This document shows positions 11,698 through 23,491 of a stretch of 64,000 nt of DNA, one piece after another; within the stretch, counting starts at the first letter, position 1, and each line of letters starts with the position of its first letter. Made by a program: the position numbers and the translations under genes. The DNA is from Amphiura filiformis (lineage: Eukaryota; Echinodermata; Ophiuroidea; Amphilepidida; Amphiuridae): NCBI RefSeq assembly GCF_039555335.1, contig NC_092628.1, positions 72,197,706-72,261,705 of the forward strand, read 5' to 3'. The notes below the pieces were generated by a model. The model did no database searches. It had not been told where the DNA came from and saw only the letters and a list, made by a program, of their open reading frames with translations.

Positions 11698-12289
11698 CTG
11701 TAAAAGTTGACAAAAATAACAGATACAGTGTTTCTATGGTTCTATAATTATAAAAAAAATTTGATACAATTTGAAGTAAAAACAAGAGCATTGGCTATAA
11801 TAGTCCTCATGCCATATTATATTTCTGTTACTGAAAACAGCAACTGCTTCAAATTTTTTTTACTGAGCTATCATTAATTGCATCATTAAAATTTGTATCT
11901 CACTCTACATTTACATTCACACTAATTAATTTTTGTAAGAATTACAGAGATCCTCCAATGACAATAATACAAATGGGGTTCATTGTATTTGCTCTAAGGG
12001 CAACTGAACCAAGAGTTGTAAATAAACCATGCTATTTCCAAAGAAAAATTCTGTGAAATGCCATAAAATTTGTTTATTACATAATTAATGAAGCATTTGC
12101 GGTGTTATCAAAATCTGTTCACCAAAATCAATTTCAGAAGAGGGTGAATAAATGGTGAACAAGGAATGTTCATCACCATTTAACCCCCCCAAAACAAAGA
12201 AAGCAGTTGAAGTAAAACTTTTTAAATTTTTGAGAGTTTCAATTTGTCAGAAAGGAAAAGGGGACAAATGTATTTACAAGCAACTGAAG

Positions 12290-12830
12290 CCTGCTGGGCA
12301 TTCCAACAATTTCCAACAACATATCGAATCGCATTTTCAATACAAGGTATCATCCTTCTGATATCAAATAAGTTTGATTTTTTTTCAATTCAAGATATAA
12401 TACAAATTTTATAGGTCCTTGAAGTAAACTTTATAAATCTAAGTTTATGTAGCTAGGAGGAAAAGCCGTCCATCATATGACAATTTGGACATTTTGTATT
12501 GAACTTGAAGATATTATTTTTTCCCCAAAACACCAAAAGAATTTAGGTCCTTTGGAGACAAAATCTATATATCTTCGATATGAAATGTTTTAATTGATGG
12601 TCAACTTCTCATCCCAGCTACATACATTTTAAATACATGTCATTAGATTTATGTTTACTTTGAGGACTGTTAAATTTCAAAAATTCTAATTTGTTGTAAT
12701 TTTGGCCTATAATTTTATTTTATCTTGAATTATAAAAAAATCCAAATTATTTGATATCAGAAAAACATTCCTCGTATTCAAAATGTTTTTTTTTGATATC
12801 AGAAAAACATTCCTCGTATGTAAAATGAAA
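12290..12830. repeat. Diverged inverted repeat with internal duplication
   Basis: CTGATATCAAATAAGTTTGA and TTCAAGATATAATAC on the left pair imperfectly with ATCTTGAATTATAA and TTATTTGATATCAG-like sequence on the right. GATATCAGAAAAACATTCCT is duplicated at about 12757 and 12797. In intron 9 of gene 1. Confidence 0.5.
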
Positions 12831-13024
12831 TATGATATGTTTGATGTGCTCTCAGGTCACACAAAAAATACTGTGCAAAGGTGGGTGACTGACCCCTTAA
12901 TACTATGGTTGTATATTGTATAAAATTAATCTATCTGTAAGTTATAAGAATGTGATAAATTTGATTCGGAAGTGAAAAACCTATCATGGTATTAAACATT
13001 AATGATTCACAAGCAAAAACTTAC

Positions 13025-13272
13025 CTACTGGCACCAACCCAACATTTACCATCTCTTCTCTCAATTCATCCACTAATTTTCTCATCAAGGCATCTGTCAT
13101 CCCTGTGTATGCTATATACCTCACAGGGATACAGTAGGGTTTCCTTCTCCGCTCTTCTTGCGATATGGCAAACACCATAACATGAGTAGCTGCCATAACA
13201 GTTGCGAAGTAGCTTGTGATAGTCTGCTTTATACTCACAGACAGCCTCCGCTATGGCTTTTGTATGTTTGCC
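13025..13272 (-). CDS. Gene 1 exon 9, frameshifted, transposase-like core
   Basis: Phase 0 at the GAATGCAG acceptor opens GKHTKAIAEAVCEYKADYHK and continues to LLRNCYG. A shift near 13198 then gives THVMVFAISQEERRRKPYCI and MTDALMRKLVDELREEM, ending NVGLVPVG at a GTAAGT donor. Length 248 is one base more than the phases allow, consistent with a single-base insertion. A beta-strand-rich stretch followed by a helix and a GL.PVG..TDG turn is the pattern that suggests an RNase-H fold. Confidence 0.55.
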
Positions 13273-13990
13273 CTGCATTCAAAAAATAAATAAATAAAAG
13301 CACTATACGAGGGGCATAAAAATTCAATTAACCATTATGAATTCAAATCTCTGTCACATGTGTCACTCAAGTAACAATAATTATCAACAATAATATACCT
13401 TTATCTTTCAAAATACACAACAATTCAGGCCAGAGTACTTTTAATTACATAGTATCATTTGCATTACCATTGGCATCATTGGTCAATGTACACTGAAAAT
13501 AAATTGTCAGGAAATTTGAATTGTAAAAGGCACATGTAATACAAATTAGCAGCAGAAGTTCCAGCACAATTTCAAAGCCTTTTTTTGCATGAGGTAATAT
13601 GAGTATAATTTTCTCTTGATAATTTTGAAAGAAAGAAGTAATGTATCCATTAACAGATGGTCGAGGTAAAGGACATCTGTGAATTTGATCAAATGATATG
13701 AAAGACAAGCACACATTAAGGCAGAAACATGAATCAAAATGATCTCCAACATGAATCTATACCAAATATGATTGGTATAATGATTGATCATATTTAGTAT
13801 ACTATGCCCAAAAAGTATCTGAAAAATTTAACAAAAGTCATATCTTAATCTAAATTGCAAAATAAAGAAGTTAATAGATGGAGAGATTTGTTATGCATAC
13901 ATAATTTGATACCTTTATACCACGGGTAAGATATACACAGTCATTTGAATAATGGTTGAATTTCAAAAGTGCCAAATTTAGATATTTCCT

Positions 13991-14083
13991 CCTATCTACT
14001 GCTGATAGCAACAGGCAATACAGTATGTTATCTACTGCTGAAAGCAACAGGCAATTTGCAATCTACTGCTGATAGCAACAGGT
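13991..14083 (+). repeat. Three-unit hairpin repeat related to the satellite
   Basis: Three copies of TCTACTGCTGATAGCAACAGG (one with GAAAGC) start at 13995, 14031 and 14062, spacings 36 and 31. The core matches the large satellite but the linker is CAACAGGCAAT. It lies in intron 8 of gene 1. Confidence 0.85.
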
Positions 14084-14355
14084 TAAATATGTGGTTATTT
14101 TGTTCAGAAACCCACATACAGGCATTAACATGGGGGATGAGTGCATGGACCATCCCCATTATCAAAATATTTACCCCCATCTCCAACTCATAGCTGCAGC
14201 TGGGTGAAGTTGTTCACAAATTCAAATTGCAAACAAATCTGGTGAACAAAAAACAAACTGTTTTATACATGTAATTATAATTGTGTCAAATTGTACAATG
14301 AAAGAACCAACAAGTAGACACTATCATGCATAACATACTATGTACATCCACCTAC

Positions 14356-14655
14356 ATTTAGCAGTTGTTTCTTCAATGACGTCAGAGTATCTGAGGCTTC
14401 ATTGAGCTGTTCCAGGATGACCTCATGCTCGTGCACTGTCCAACACAAGTTCTTTAGCTTCTGCATAGAGGTCTTCTCAAGAGAAGACTTAGTGGTGAAC
14501 TCTTTCCTAGCCTTCTCTAGCCCTGATGTTATTTCTATGACATTCTTCTTCAGCTGCTCCATCTCTCGTTTGAGCGTGGTTGTCAAATTCTGTTCATTAC
14601 CAGATTGTGACATGGCAGTCACATCTGCTAGCCTGGTTATGTACTCATCATGCAT
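14356..14655 (-). CDS. Gene 1 exon 8, coiled coil
   Basis: One hundred open codons, phase 0 to 0, acceptor TTCACAAAG and donor GTAGGT. The product is almost all heptad-like (LKREMEQLKKNVIEITSGLE, later EVILEQLNEASDTLTSLKKQ), so a coiled coil that may mediate dimerisation. It is fully open, in contrast to exons 9 to 11. Confidence 0.65.
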
Positions 14656-15817
14656 CTTTGTGAAAGTGGAAATGAAAGTAGAGTGTATGCAAGGGTGAAA
14701 GTAAGCAGGCTTCAGGTCTTATTCTGGTCCATGAGTTGCCTACTATATAATATAGCCCATTACTTTTTTCACATACCGAGTCCTGGTAGAGAAGCTCTTA
14801 TTTTCACCCTTGGTACTGGTATGTGTCCAAGTAAAGACAAGTGTAAAAGCAAATGGAACATATCAGATACAGGTTTTGCAACAAATGCATTCTGTCAGTA
14901 TGTTATCATGCAAACTTCACCTATATTTCTTTTTTTTTTAATTTGCTATTAATTTTCTCAGTGTTCCATTAAAGCCATAATGTGTGATTTGCTTTACAGC
15001 GACACCCTCCTTTTGCATAATTATAATGCCCAGTGGTATACTAAAATACAACATAAAAGACTAAGCCTGCAGTGCTTTAATAACAGTAAATTTAACTTTT
15101 GTATTAAAACCGGTCGATCGGGTTTTATTCAGAGTTCAACGATCAAGTACTTGCTAACATGTACCGTGGATGTCAGCTTGTATGTACACACGTCGTAGCG
15201 CGATGCTCCATGCAGTTACATGTAAGGTGAGCGTAGTACACGCATTGTAGGCGTTGGAATGAATCACATTTTTCCTTATACCTCATTTGTTTGGCTCGAA
15301 ATTGAAAGGGGATAATGTGATCAGTGAAAACAAACATTTAAATAAGAATCTATTCTTTATGCAAATCACACATTATTGCTTTAAATTGACAAGATTGCAG
15401 AATTATTGTTATAAGATTGACTAATCAAACATTATGCAAGCAAAATGTAGCTTTATTATCTGATTGTTGGGTAATGTACAAGTCTATTTTTTTTGTATGT
15501 CTTCTTTATGAAAATCAACCTAAAATTACCAAGAACTGTTTTGTCTGTGTCTTAACAAATTTTGTGTAACCCACATTTTTGGTTTAGCACAAATCTTACC
15601 TCAAAGTGTGATTCCTTGTTCATTTCTGAAAAAAATTACAATTAATAATACTATGGCCATAAATGGACATCAATTATTAAGCTGAACTTTCAATTTCAAA
15701 AGTTTTCATTACAAATCTAACAATTTATCCACATCTTACAAAGAAGTCTAACTTACTCTTATACTCTTGGTACATTTTGCTGGAATGTACAGGTCATATT
15801 TAATTTTCCTTAATTAC

Positions 15818-15967
15818 CTCTTTTACTTTTCCATCACCTAAGTCAGCATCCCCGAACCAATCATGTTTGCCAGATTCTTGAAGACATGGATTTAAGTCTG
15901 TTGCATCCGACTTGATCCAATAACGTCCTCCAGGATTCGTTTTCACCACTTCCTTTAGGGCATTGAC
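15818..15967 (-). CDS. Gene 1 exon 7
   Basis: Fifty open codons, phase 0 to 0, acceptor GTAAACAG and donor GTAATT. Encodes VNALKEVVKTNPGGRYWIKS then DATDLNPCLQESGKHDWFGD. The IKSDATDL aspartate could be the first acidic residue of an RNase-H-like core, but that is only a guess from spacing. Confidence 0.6.
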
Positions 15968-16510
15968 CTGTTTACAAAAAGGTTCTAATCGTTTGTAAAA
16001 TACCCTGTACTTCAAGTACAACAATATACATGTATGCAGGGGCAACAATGTTCATGCAACAATGGCTATGCAAGTGACATAAATGCATCATCAAATGGAC
16101 TATGCCAATTGATCTGCAGAATTTCCTAACGTTTTGACCACAATCAAATGGGCTTAATCAGTCAGTCTGGTTTTTTGTTTTTGTTTAGTTTTTTTGTTTT
16201 TTGCTCTGATCTTGAAATTTAACAATAACAGCTCTCTTGAGCTATTCCAACATTTTGAACCTTTTTTATTTTTTTTTATTTTTCACAATCAGTAGGAACC
16301 AATTTGAGAAGTATCTTGGTGTAGAATGTAGATTATTCATCCAGTAGATCAAAACATTATTTTGAAAATTAAATCTAATACTGAAACTAAAATTGGAGAA
16401 GTGTCTAGTACAATGTATACCTTGATGATACTTGATATTAGATATAGGTTGCATTGCCATAACAGAACTGGTCATGTCTTGCTTCCTTTTAGGACCAAAT
16501 CAATTATAGG

Positions 16511-16688
16511 TTAATAAACGCATATCACTTGTTGGAAATGAAATTATACAAAATAATGCACGCATACTGAGATGTTGATGTGTCTAATGCATGAGTCCCA
16601 AAGGGGAAGTGCATTAGGCGCATTGCTATCTCAGTATAAGTGCATTATTTTTACAATTCTCGAGCAACAAGTGATACGCTTTTATTAA
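16511..16688. mobile_element. Foldback MITE
   Basis: Left TTAATAAACGCATATCACTT ... AATAATGCACGCATACTGAG pairs with right CTCAGTATAAGTGCATTATT ... AAGTGATACGCTTTTATTAA, arms about 60-70 bp. In intron 6 of gene 1. Noncoding. Confidence 0.8.
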
Positions 16689-17368
16689 GCTATTTCATAC
16701 ACAAGGAAAAAATCATGTGATGTTTGCTATTTTACCGGTAATAACAAAATTGTCACTAAAATGTTGAAAATGGGATGCATCCACACGCAAGTAAAGTGAA
16801 TGAGCCAGAAAGCACTGCGCGTACAAATGTAGTACGCGGAGTGCGCGCTAATGCAATTATACAATATTTATGCATGGCTAGTATTTTACAAATGTTTGTT
16901 CTGATTGGTTCTCACCATCTTAGAGTGTACGAACGGTAATTAATAATTACTCTCGTAATGTGCAAGTACATTTGTACTGTCAAATATTTAACAGAATTAC
17001 CTTAGGAAAAACTAACTTACTGTGCACTATACTGCATGTGCACTATAGGGCCACAAAGGATCTTTATTTTTAAACTGATTGATCCATCTGTGTCATATAT
17101 TGCCACTAGATAAAATGACAGCCTTGTGATCTGGTCATTTCAATGATATACTAGCAGTTTGTTTTGTATGAAATTTATGCATTGCTATAAATGTTATAAT
17201 GGCAAAATCAATGTTATGTTTTCATGTTGTTACATTCAAGATGTAACGGTATGTATCCTGTACATAAAATCCCTTGCCAAAATTACGTCCTACTCGTACA
17301 TCATGAAGGAATTCAAGTTGTGATCAATTCTATTATGGCACTGGAGCCTAATGACATTCATTCATTAC

Positions 17369-17473
17369 CTGTATAGATGTATCTGAAGAAAACAGGTGTT
17401 CATTTCTTTCCTGTTGCAGGGTTCTTTGCTTCTGGATTGCTCTTGGGCTTATGCATGCCACATTGAATTTACA
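17369..17473 (-). CDS. Gene 1 exon 6
   Basis: Thirty-five open codons, phase 0 to 0, between a TTGCTAG acceptor and a GTAATG donor. The product contains CKFNVACISPRAIQKQ and QQERNEHLFSS. It is too short to show as an isolated ORF, but phase agreement with exons 5 and 7 supports it. Confidence 0.55.
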
Positions 17474-18162
17474 CTAGCAAAACATCATATAAGATATAAT
17501 AACAAAACATTACATGCAAAACAATTTTTCACATAATATTTGGTCTGCTTTAAAACAGTGTATTAATTGCCAGAATGACACATTTTAAAATATCTTTTTA
17601 TGTCTTATGATGGATTTCTATGGTTGCTGTTGTGTATTTATTTATTTACCAATGAGTACATGTGTATCAATAATGGTACAAGTCTGAAGGCCCTACTGAA
17701 TAAGGTAATTTTCATAAGATTTGGACTTGCATGTAAGGGTATAGTGCAATAGTTATGACCCACCCTGTTTACCCAGCTAAACATTGCCTCCCCCTCCCCA
17801 TTTTCACTTGCCAAAAATCTCTTGCAACTCTACCCTCAACCTCATAATAATTGCAGAGCCGCTTCGCACATGGTGAAACGTAGCAAAAAATAGATCTCCT
17901 TATAGTCCTTATCATGAACCATTTTTATCTTAATATTTTAACATACAATAACTTTTGATGTGGAACAACACCATATTAAAGCCGGGATTAAAGCATAACA
18001 AAATAAAATAATTTAACAAGTTTAAAAGAGTGTTGCTTAAACTTAAAACAGGTATCACCAAAATTACAATATAATATATGCAATAATGTGAAATGGACAA
18101 CCAACTGAAATGAATAAATTAAACTACATGTATGTACGTTCAAATGATAACATATTACTCAC

Positions 18163-18291
18163 ATTCCATGGGTATTGATGGTCAGGTGGTATACCTTCGT
18201 AATATGGTCCTCTGAACAGACGGAAAAACCTTCCCCCAAATTGAGTGTACATACTATCTAACCAAGTGAAATATGCAGGTGGACATGCTGG
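18163..18291 (-). CDS. Gene 1 exon 5
   Basis: Forty-three open codons, phase 0 to 0, between a TTTCTAG acceptor and a GTGAGT donor. The product (PACPPAYFTWLDSMYTQFGG, then RFFRLFRGPYYEGIPPDHQ) is rich in aromatic residues and proline. I do not recognise the domain. Confidence 0.6.
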
Positions 18292-18686
18292 CTAGAAATA
18301 TAATCAGGAAGAAGAATTTATTTAAAAAACAAACATTCCGATGAATATACAATCAAAACATAACACAGCAAACAAATAGACACAGCGATACAAAATACAA
18401 AAAGAAATCAAACACACTTCCATACTCCTCCAACTACTAGGGAATGAGGTTTTTACATTATTGAGGCACGCCATGGACTGAATATCTTCAATTGCGTCAA
18501 GTATAATCTTTCAAGTATAATCTTTGGTTCACATGAATAACATAGTGCCTCTGTACCACCATCATGCCATATGTACTATATATATACCTCTTCCATATTC
18601 TTACACAAAAGCCATGAACGATGCAATAATTAAAACAAGCAGGGCAACCGGAGGTCAATTTCTGACTAACTTCAACAGAGCAAATA

Positions 18687-18900
18687 TGTGACATGATCAA
18701 GGGGAATGAGTCGGATGACGCTAATATTGTTTTCGAGACATTGGCAAAAACAGTGTTCAAATTCTATTTTCAACCATTGATAAATTGCTCATAACTTGGT
18801 AACCAGATGTCCGATTTTGATGGGGTTTGCATCAAAATGTACATTTGTAAACTGCTAGAAAATTGCCGACAAGTGACTCATTCCCCTTGATCATGTCACA
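18687..18900. mobile_element. MITE family B, copy 1
   Basis: Termini TGTGACATGATCAAGGGGAA and its reverse complement bound 214 bp. Interior related to 27028-27251. The outer 12 bases resemble family A. Confidence 0.85.
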
Positions 18901-19129
18901 TATGCAAAACAGTCTCTTTCACACCATGGTGTCTGCCGTTCGTAATACTGGCTGTTTGCAATTGAGCCACATGCAATCTGTGAACAAGACTAAAGTTAGA
19001 CAATTACATGATAAACTAAATTAATGGTAAACTTTGGACATTAAATTGCTAGATTTTATAAATGCAAATGACTGACATAATTTTTAAATTGCATATATTT
19101 ATTTACAGAGATTTATGTTCCAGCAAAAG

Positions 19130-19385
19130 GACTAAATTAATTGCAGTAGGTGCCTTATTATTTCCAATTTCTCAACAAAAAAAGAAAACCCTGTTCTATG
19201 GACCCTATCAACTTTTCTCCAAAATTGTGGAAACAAAATTTTCCTGTATAATGCCCACCCAAATTTTAATCAAAAACAGGTTTTTTTTGTATTGCCCCAA
19301 ATTGCAAAATATTACAAATTTTGTTGATTTTGGGACCTTTTTGGAAAAAAAAAGGCCTTGACCAACCGACCTACTTCAAAGGTCT
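19130..19385. repeat. Dispersed repeat, copy 1 (GAAAACCCTGTTCTA family)
   Basis: Shares GAAAACCCTGTTCTA, ATTTTCCTGT, CCAAATT and a T-rich core with GATTTTGG with the copy at 39270-39560. Noncoding; exact ends unclear. Confidence 0.6.
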
Positions 19386-19404
19386 GTTAGCCCATTTTTC
19401 ATTG

Positions 19405-19745
19405 CCTTATTAACAATTACATAATATTCTGAAAACTGAATCATAAGACACTTCCAATATCTATCTCTTCAACATGCTGTAAGGAGTTTCTTCAGAATTG
19501 AAGTGAAGACCAGCAAAGACACAATAGGCTGATGCTGGGTTCGAACCAACTAATTTAGATATAATCTAAATGCTCACCACTTGAGCTATCAGCCGTGATA
19601 GTATCTCAACTCATCTAAACTATACAAGACTTACAGATCAGCCAATACAAAATGTGATTTCAAAGAATATTAAAGCTTTCTGAAATGTGTTATTTGGAAT
19701 GCGAATTAGACAGTCCACAAATTTAAATTGAAGAGCTTCTTCTGC
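19405..19745 (-). mobile_element. tRNA-derived SINE, copy 3
   Basis: Same boxes (B box 19537-19547) and body, shorter at the 3' side (begins after CAATTACATAATATTCTG). In intron 4 of gene 1, same orientation as the other two copies. Confidence 0.85.
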
Positions 19746-19972
19746 CCCATCCCTATCAATCACCAACAACACAGGGTTGAAATGATGCCCACTAAGTTTT
19801 TTTGTCTTTTAGTATAATTTGCATTCAAAATGAAAACTATTCAAATATCTTATTCACATTTAAACTTAAACATGACTCTTCTGTCAAGAACAGTAATTTT
19901 GATAATCATACTATAGCCTTTATGAAGGGTGTGCACTACAAAGAGGCTTAATGTATAAATTTATATACTTAC

Positions 19973-20499
19973 AAAGGACTGGCGGCCACCATTTGCAAAT
20001 TTAATGTTGTATTCGAACATTTGGTATGGCATTCGGTGAAACGGCATCACCTGTTCCTGGTTCCCTGGTTTGTTTTTTGCCAATACCTTGCTGAACCCAA
20101 ACCGGACGTTTTACCTGCCTTCCCTGGACAGCTTAGCCACTGCATCTATTGTATTAGTTACAAAGGCAGCGCCCTCTCCTCTCACCAACTGGCACACCTC
20201 TCCTTTCGAAGAGGATCTCCAGGAGAGAGGCACAGTCATCAATGAGAGATTCGTCAGATCTTTCTTGAGAGGGATGTGCCTCTGAATAAGCATTCTTTAC
20301 TGCTGGCGCACTTTGTATACCTATAGAGCAGACATCAGGTGAAGAGCATTGGGATCCCGCATACTCTGTACTTCTGACAGTGTCGTCTGTACACCTACAG
20401 ACGGCGTTGTTGATGATGACTTCAGCTGCAATCTTGAAAGCATCTGAGACATTGAGCCTTCATCTTCCATATTTCTTATATGCATACGGCACGAGACTC
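19973..20499 (-). CDS. Gene 1 exon 4, with two frameshifts and an in-frame stop
   Basis: After a CTCTTAG acceptor the frame continues the SANT-like domain (VSCRMHIRNMEDEG), then a Ser/Thr-rich stretch (SSSTTPSVGVQTT). The reading frame then moves for a middle part (CSSPDVCSIGIQSAPAV ... LLEILFERRGVPVGERRGR) and returns for AAFVTNTIDAVAKLSREGR. A TAA follows at 20111-20113, before NVRFGFSKVLAKN and MPYQMFEYNIKFANGG. The donor is GTAAGT. Total length (527) is phase-compatible with both neighbours, so the two shifts compensate. These three lesions are the strongest sign that this copy is not functional. Confidence 0.6.
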
Positions 20500-20789
20500 C
20501 TAAGAGTGTGAAGAAAAATAGTTGAATTAAAGTTTTATAACCACATTAGTTGTCAAAAACAATCCAGGAAGTATAACCCAATGCTAATTAAAGTACACCA
20601 TATTTAAGGACAGGGAAAATGTGCGATGCGCAAAAATCACCAAAAATTGCGCATTTTGGGTACAATCACACATTTTAGGCGCAACTGCGAATTTTAAGAT
20701 TTGCCAAAAATAACTATTTTTCAAGAACTCATTTTCCAAAAACCTGAAGTTTTCACTAAAATCAAAGAATCCATAATGATCTGCAACGC

Positions 20790-21860
20790 ATAATCCATAC
20801 CCCTTACAGATTGTGAGTCCCTTACTCCTTACAAATATCCAGAAAATATAATTCTAAGATTTGACCCCAGATAACCTTTGACCTGACCCCTGCACAGTGT
20901 TCCTAAGTGTTCCCCTGGTCAGTAAGTTTGTTGTCACGGAGTTTGAGCCCCATACCCCTTACAGATGTCCAGAAAATGCATTTCAAAACATTGACCTCTG
21001 CATGACCTTTGACCTGACCATTGCAAAATGTTCCCCTGGTCATGATATTTGTTGTCACCACTGAGTTTGAGCCCCTTACCCCTTACAGATTTAGGGATTC
21101 AATCATGTTTCACCGTTGTTCATCACCGTTTAACAACGATGTGGCCGCGTCGTCTGCGTGGTTTACTTCGCTCGGGCAGCTCTGCCCAAACGAAGTAAAC
21201 CACGCAGACGGGCCGGACGCGAGTTGTTAAATAGTGATGAACAACGGTGAAACATGATTGAATCCTTTCAACAACGAAAAGAAGCTAAAGATCGATAATT
21301 CACGATTATTTCACGAGGAAATGTCAGTTAATCATTGTCACTAAGCCTTACAAAAACTTCGATGATTTCTCTCTTAATATCATCAATAAAACTACAGAAT
21401 AAAACGGCAAAGGTTCCAGTCATGACGAATTTTCTGGCGCTCTCGCGTAGAACGCCGTAGTCTCGCTCGGCTTTGCGTATCACGCTACAGTAAAAGTGTG
21501 GATTCATCACGGATTAACAACGGTTGGCTCCTGTACAAAGGTATAGGAGGAGTTGTTGAATATAAGATTTGACCCCAGTTAACCTGACCTGACCCCTGCA
21601 AAGTGTTTCAAAATGTTCCTCTGATCATTAAGTTTGTTGTCACCAAGTTTGAGCCCAGTACCCCTAACAGTTGTCCAGGAAATGCATTTCTAAAATTTGA
21701 CCTCTGCATGACCTTTGACCTGACCCCTGTATAATGTTCCCCTGGTCATGAGATTTGTTGTCACCGAGTTTGAGCCCCATACCCATTACAGATGTCGAGA
21801 TAATGCAATTGTAAGATTTTACCCCTGATGGACCTTTGACCCCAGTTCCGTGTGTAAGTT
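20790..21860. repeat. Tandem repeat of about 125 bp, interrupted
   Basis: Units with GAGTTTGAGCCCCATACCCC and TGACCTTTGACCTGACC recur at 20814, 20939, 21064 and, after an insertion (about 21092-21559), at 21646 and 21768. Spacing is 122-125 bp. In intron 3 of gene 1. Confidence 0.8.
21095..21265. repeat. GC-rich palindrome inserted in the 125-bp repeat
   Basis: GGATTCAATCATGTTTCACC ... GTCTGCGTGGTTTACTTCG reads back as its reverse complement, arms about 80 bp around GGGCAGCTCTGCCC. Markedly GC-rich centre against an AT-rich background. Confidence 0.85.
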
Positions 21861-22142
21861 ATATGCACTGGGTAAAGCCGATGCACATATGTGTAAGTGA
21901 CGTCATTGTGAGCTGTAATATGTGGCAGAAGAAGCATTTTGAAGGTATTTGGTTTTATACCGGAAATGCCCCCTTAATGACCTTTGATCCCAATTCTGTT
22001 TGCACCTTATGGGCACTGGATATAGCCGATACATATGTGCAAGTTACGTAATTGTAGGGTGTAACATGAAGGAGAAGCATTTTGAAATTACCTAGTTTTT
22101 GTTGCCAGAAGAAGAAGAAAGCAGAATCGGATAGCATTAGAA

Positions 22143-22265
22143 TACCTAGCTGGGGGTGTAAACCCCCCAGCTAGGTAAGTAAACCCACCAGCTAGGTAAA
22201 GAAGAATCGGATAGCAAAACAGTAGGCCTACCTAGCTCGGGGGGTTGAAAACCCCCCAGCTAGGT
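22143..22265. repeat. Pair of perfect hairpins with TACCTAGCTGGGGG arms
   Basis: TACCTAGCTGGGGG then TGTAAA then CCCCCAGCTAGGTA forms a strong hairpin at about 22144-22178. A second (TACCTAGCTCGGGGGG ... CCCCCCAGCTAGGTA) lies at about 22230-22266. Between them is a third half-copy, CCACCAGCTAGGTA. Confidence 0.8.
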
Positions 22266-22462
22266 AATAAATTTTGATATTGCATATGATATTTAAACTT
22301 TTTGGGGAGAAAAATCACACATTTGGTAACAAAATGCACATTCTCAAAACTGGCACGCGCATTTCCCCTTTGCTTAACCATACCTCATTTTAAGAAGTAC
22401 TGTACTACCATTTCTGCATAGACAGTCAATACCAACAGTTCCAACTGCATCAAGGTAACAGG

Positions 22463-22983
22463 TTTAAGGGGGTACACCACCCCTAGCCAATTTTTTGCTT
22501 ATTTTTGCATTTTTCTGTGACAAGTAAGATATGTATATTATAGTTATTGATTTATTGATCAAATATTGGTTTTCCTTATTTTTGACTGTTTGTATCTTGC
22601 TGAATGTGAAATATTTGAAATTTGGGGAAAATCAGGCTTTTTATGATTTTTTTTTAATTTTGCATTTTTGACCATTTTGGTGCAAATTTCTCAAAGTTGG
22701 TAAGAAACGGTCCCTAGATATTTTTATCTAGTTTTTAAAAATTAATAAAAATTTTTTTTGACCAAACAGTTTTTTGTTACATTGCACGAAAAAATTGGAC
22801 CAAAAAACCTGTTTTTGGGATTTTCTCCAAAATGAGCATTTTGGCCCAAATTGGACCTCACAGATGAATTCAGCAAGTCATTTCCAGTCTAAAAATGTAT
22901 ACTTTTATATTCTTTAGACTAATAATTTAGCAGTTATGAAGCCCGAAAGTTTCCATAATTCCAGGGTTAAGACCACCCTTAAA
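22463..22983. mobile_element. Probable nonautonomous element with TTTAAGGG termini
   Basis: Left TTTAAGGGGGTACACCACCC and right GGTTAAGACCACCCTTAAA are imperfect inverted termini. The interior is T-rich and has no coding frame. Ends uncertain. Confidence 0.55.
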
Positions 22984-23213
22984 CTTCACGATTTTTTCCC
23001 CACATATTTGGCATTATTTTGGCATCTTTATAATCAATAGGACACATAGATAAAGGCATGTAAAAATTACATGAAAAAAGTTTTATTCAGTATAGAGTAC
23101 ATAAACAGGCTAAGACTTTGTGAAAATTACACATGAATCCGATATTCTGTTCGAAAGATATGAACGAAAACGTAATTTTTCAGATGGTTTTTTTTGCGTG
23201 TCATAGAGACAAC

Positions 23214-23491
23214 CTTGGCGGAAATTCGTTGCCACACCAGCACGTGCTGGTGTTAAAATAAAGCAATCGCCAGAGCTAAATATGTCACAGTACTGCATTA
23301 TCTTTGTATAATAGTTGCAAAAATGCATGCACACTCAATTTAGACCCTCCCCTTCCCCACCCCCCATCTTTCAATGTTGGGTGACTGAAATGTAGACATG
23401 ATGACGATTTTGTCCAAATCAACATTGCAATAGGGGGCGGGGATGGATGTTGGCCAATTAATGCTTTGGTGTGGCAACCTTTTCCGCCAAG
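23214..23491. mobile_element. Foldback MITE, CTTGGCGGAAA termini, copy 1
   Basis: Termini CTTGGCGGAAATTCGTTGCC and GGCAACCTTTTCCGCCAAG. The interior contains CATCTTTCAATGTTGGG and TTTGTCCAAATCAACATTGC, shared with 42645-42908. Confidence 0.85.

Noticed and set aside
20600-22380. One large element bounded by GGGAAAATGTGCG and GCGCATTTCCCC
   Set aside because: The putative ends match only weakly, and the interior is better explained by a tandem repeat with insertions.
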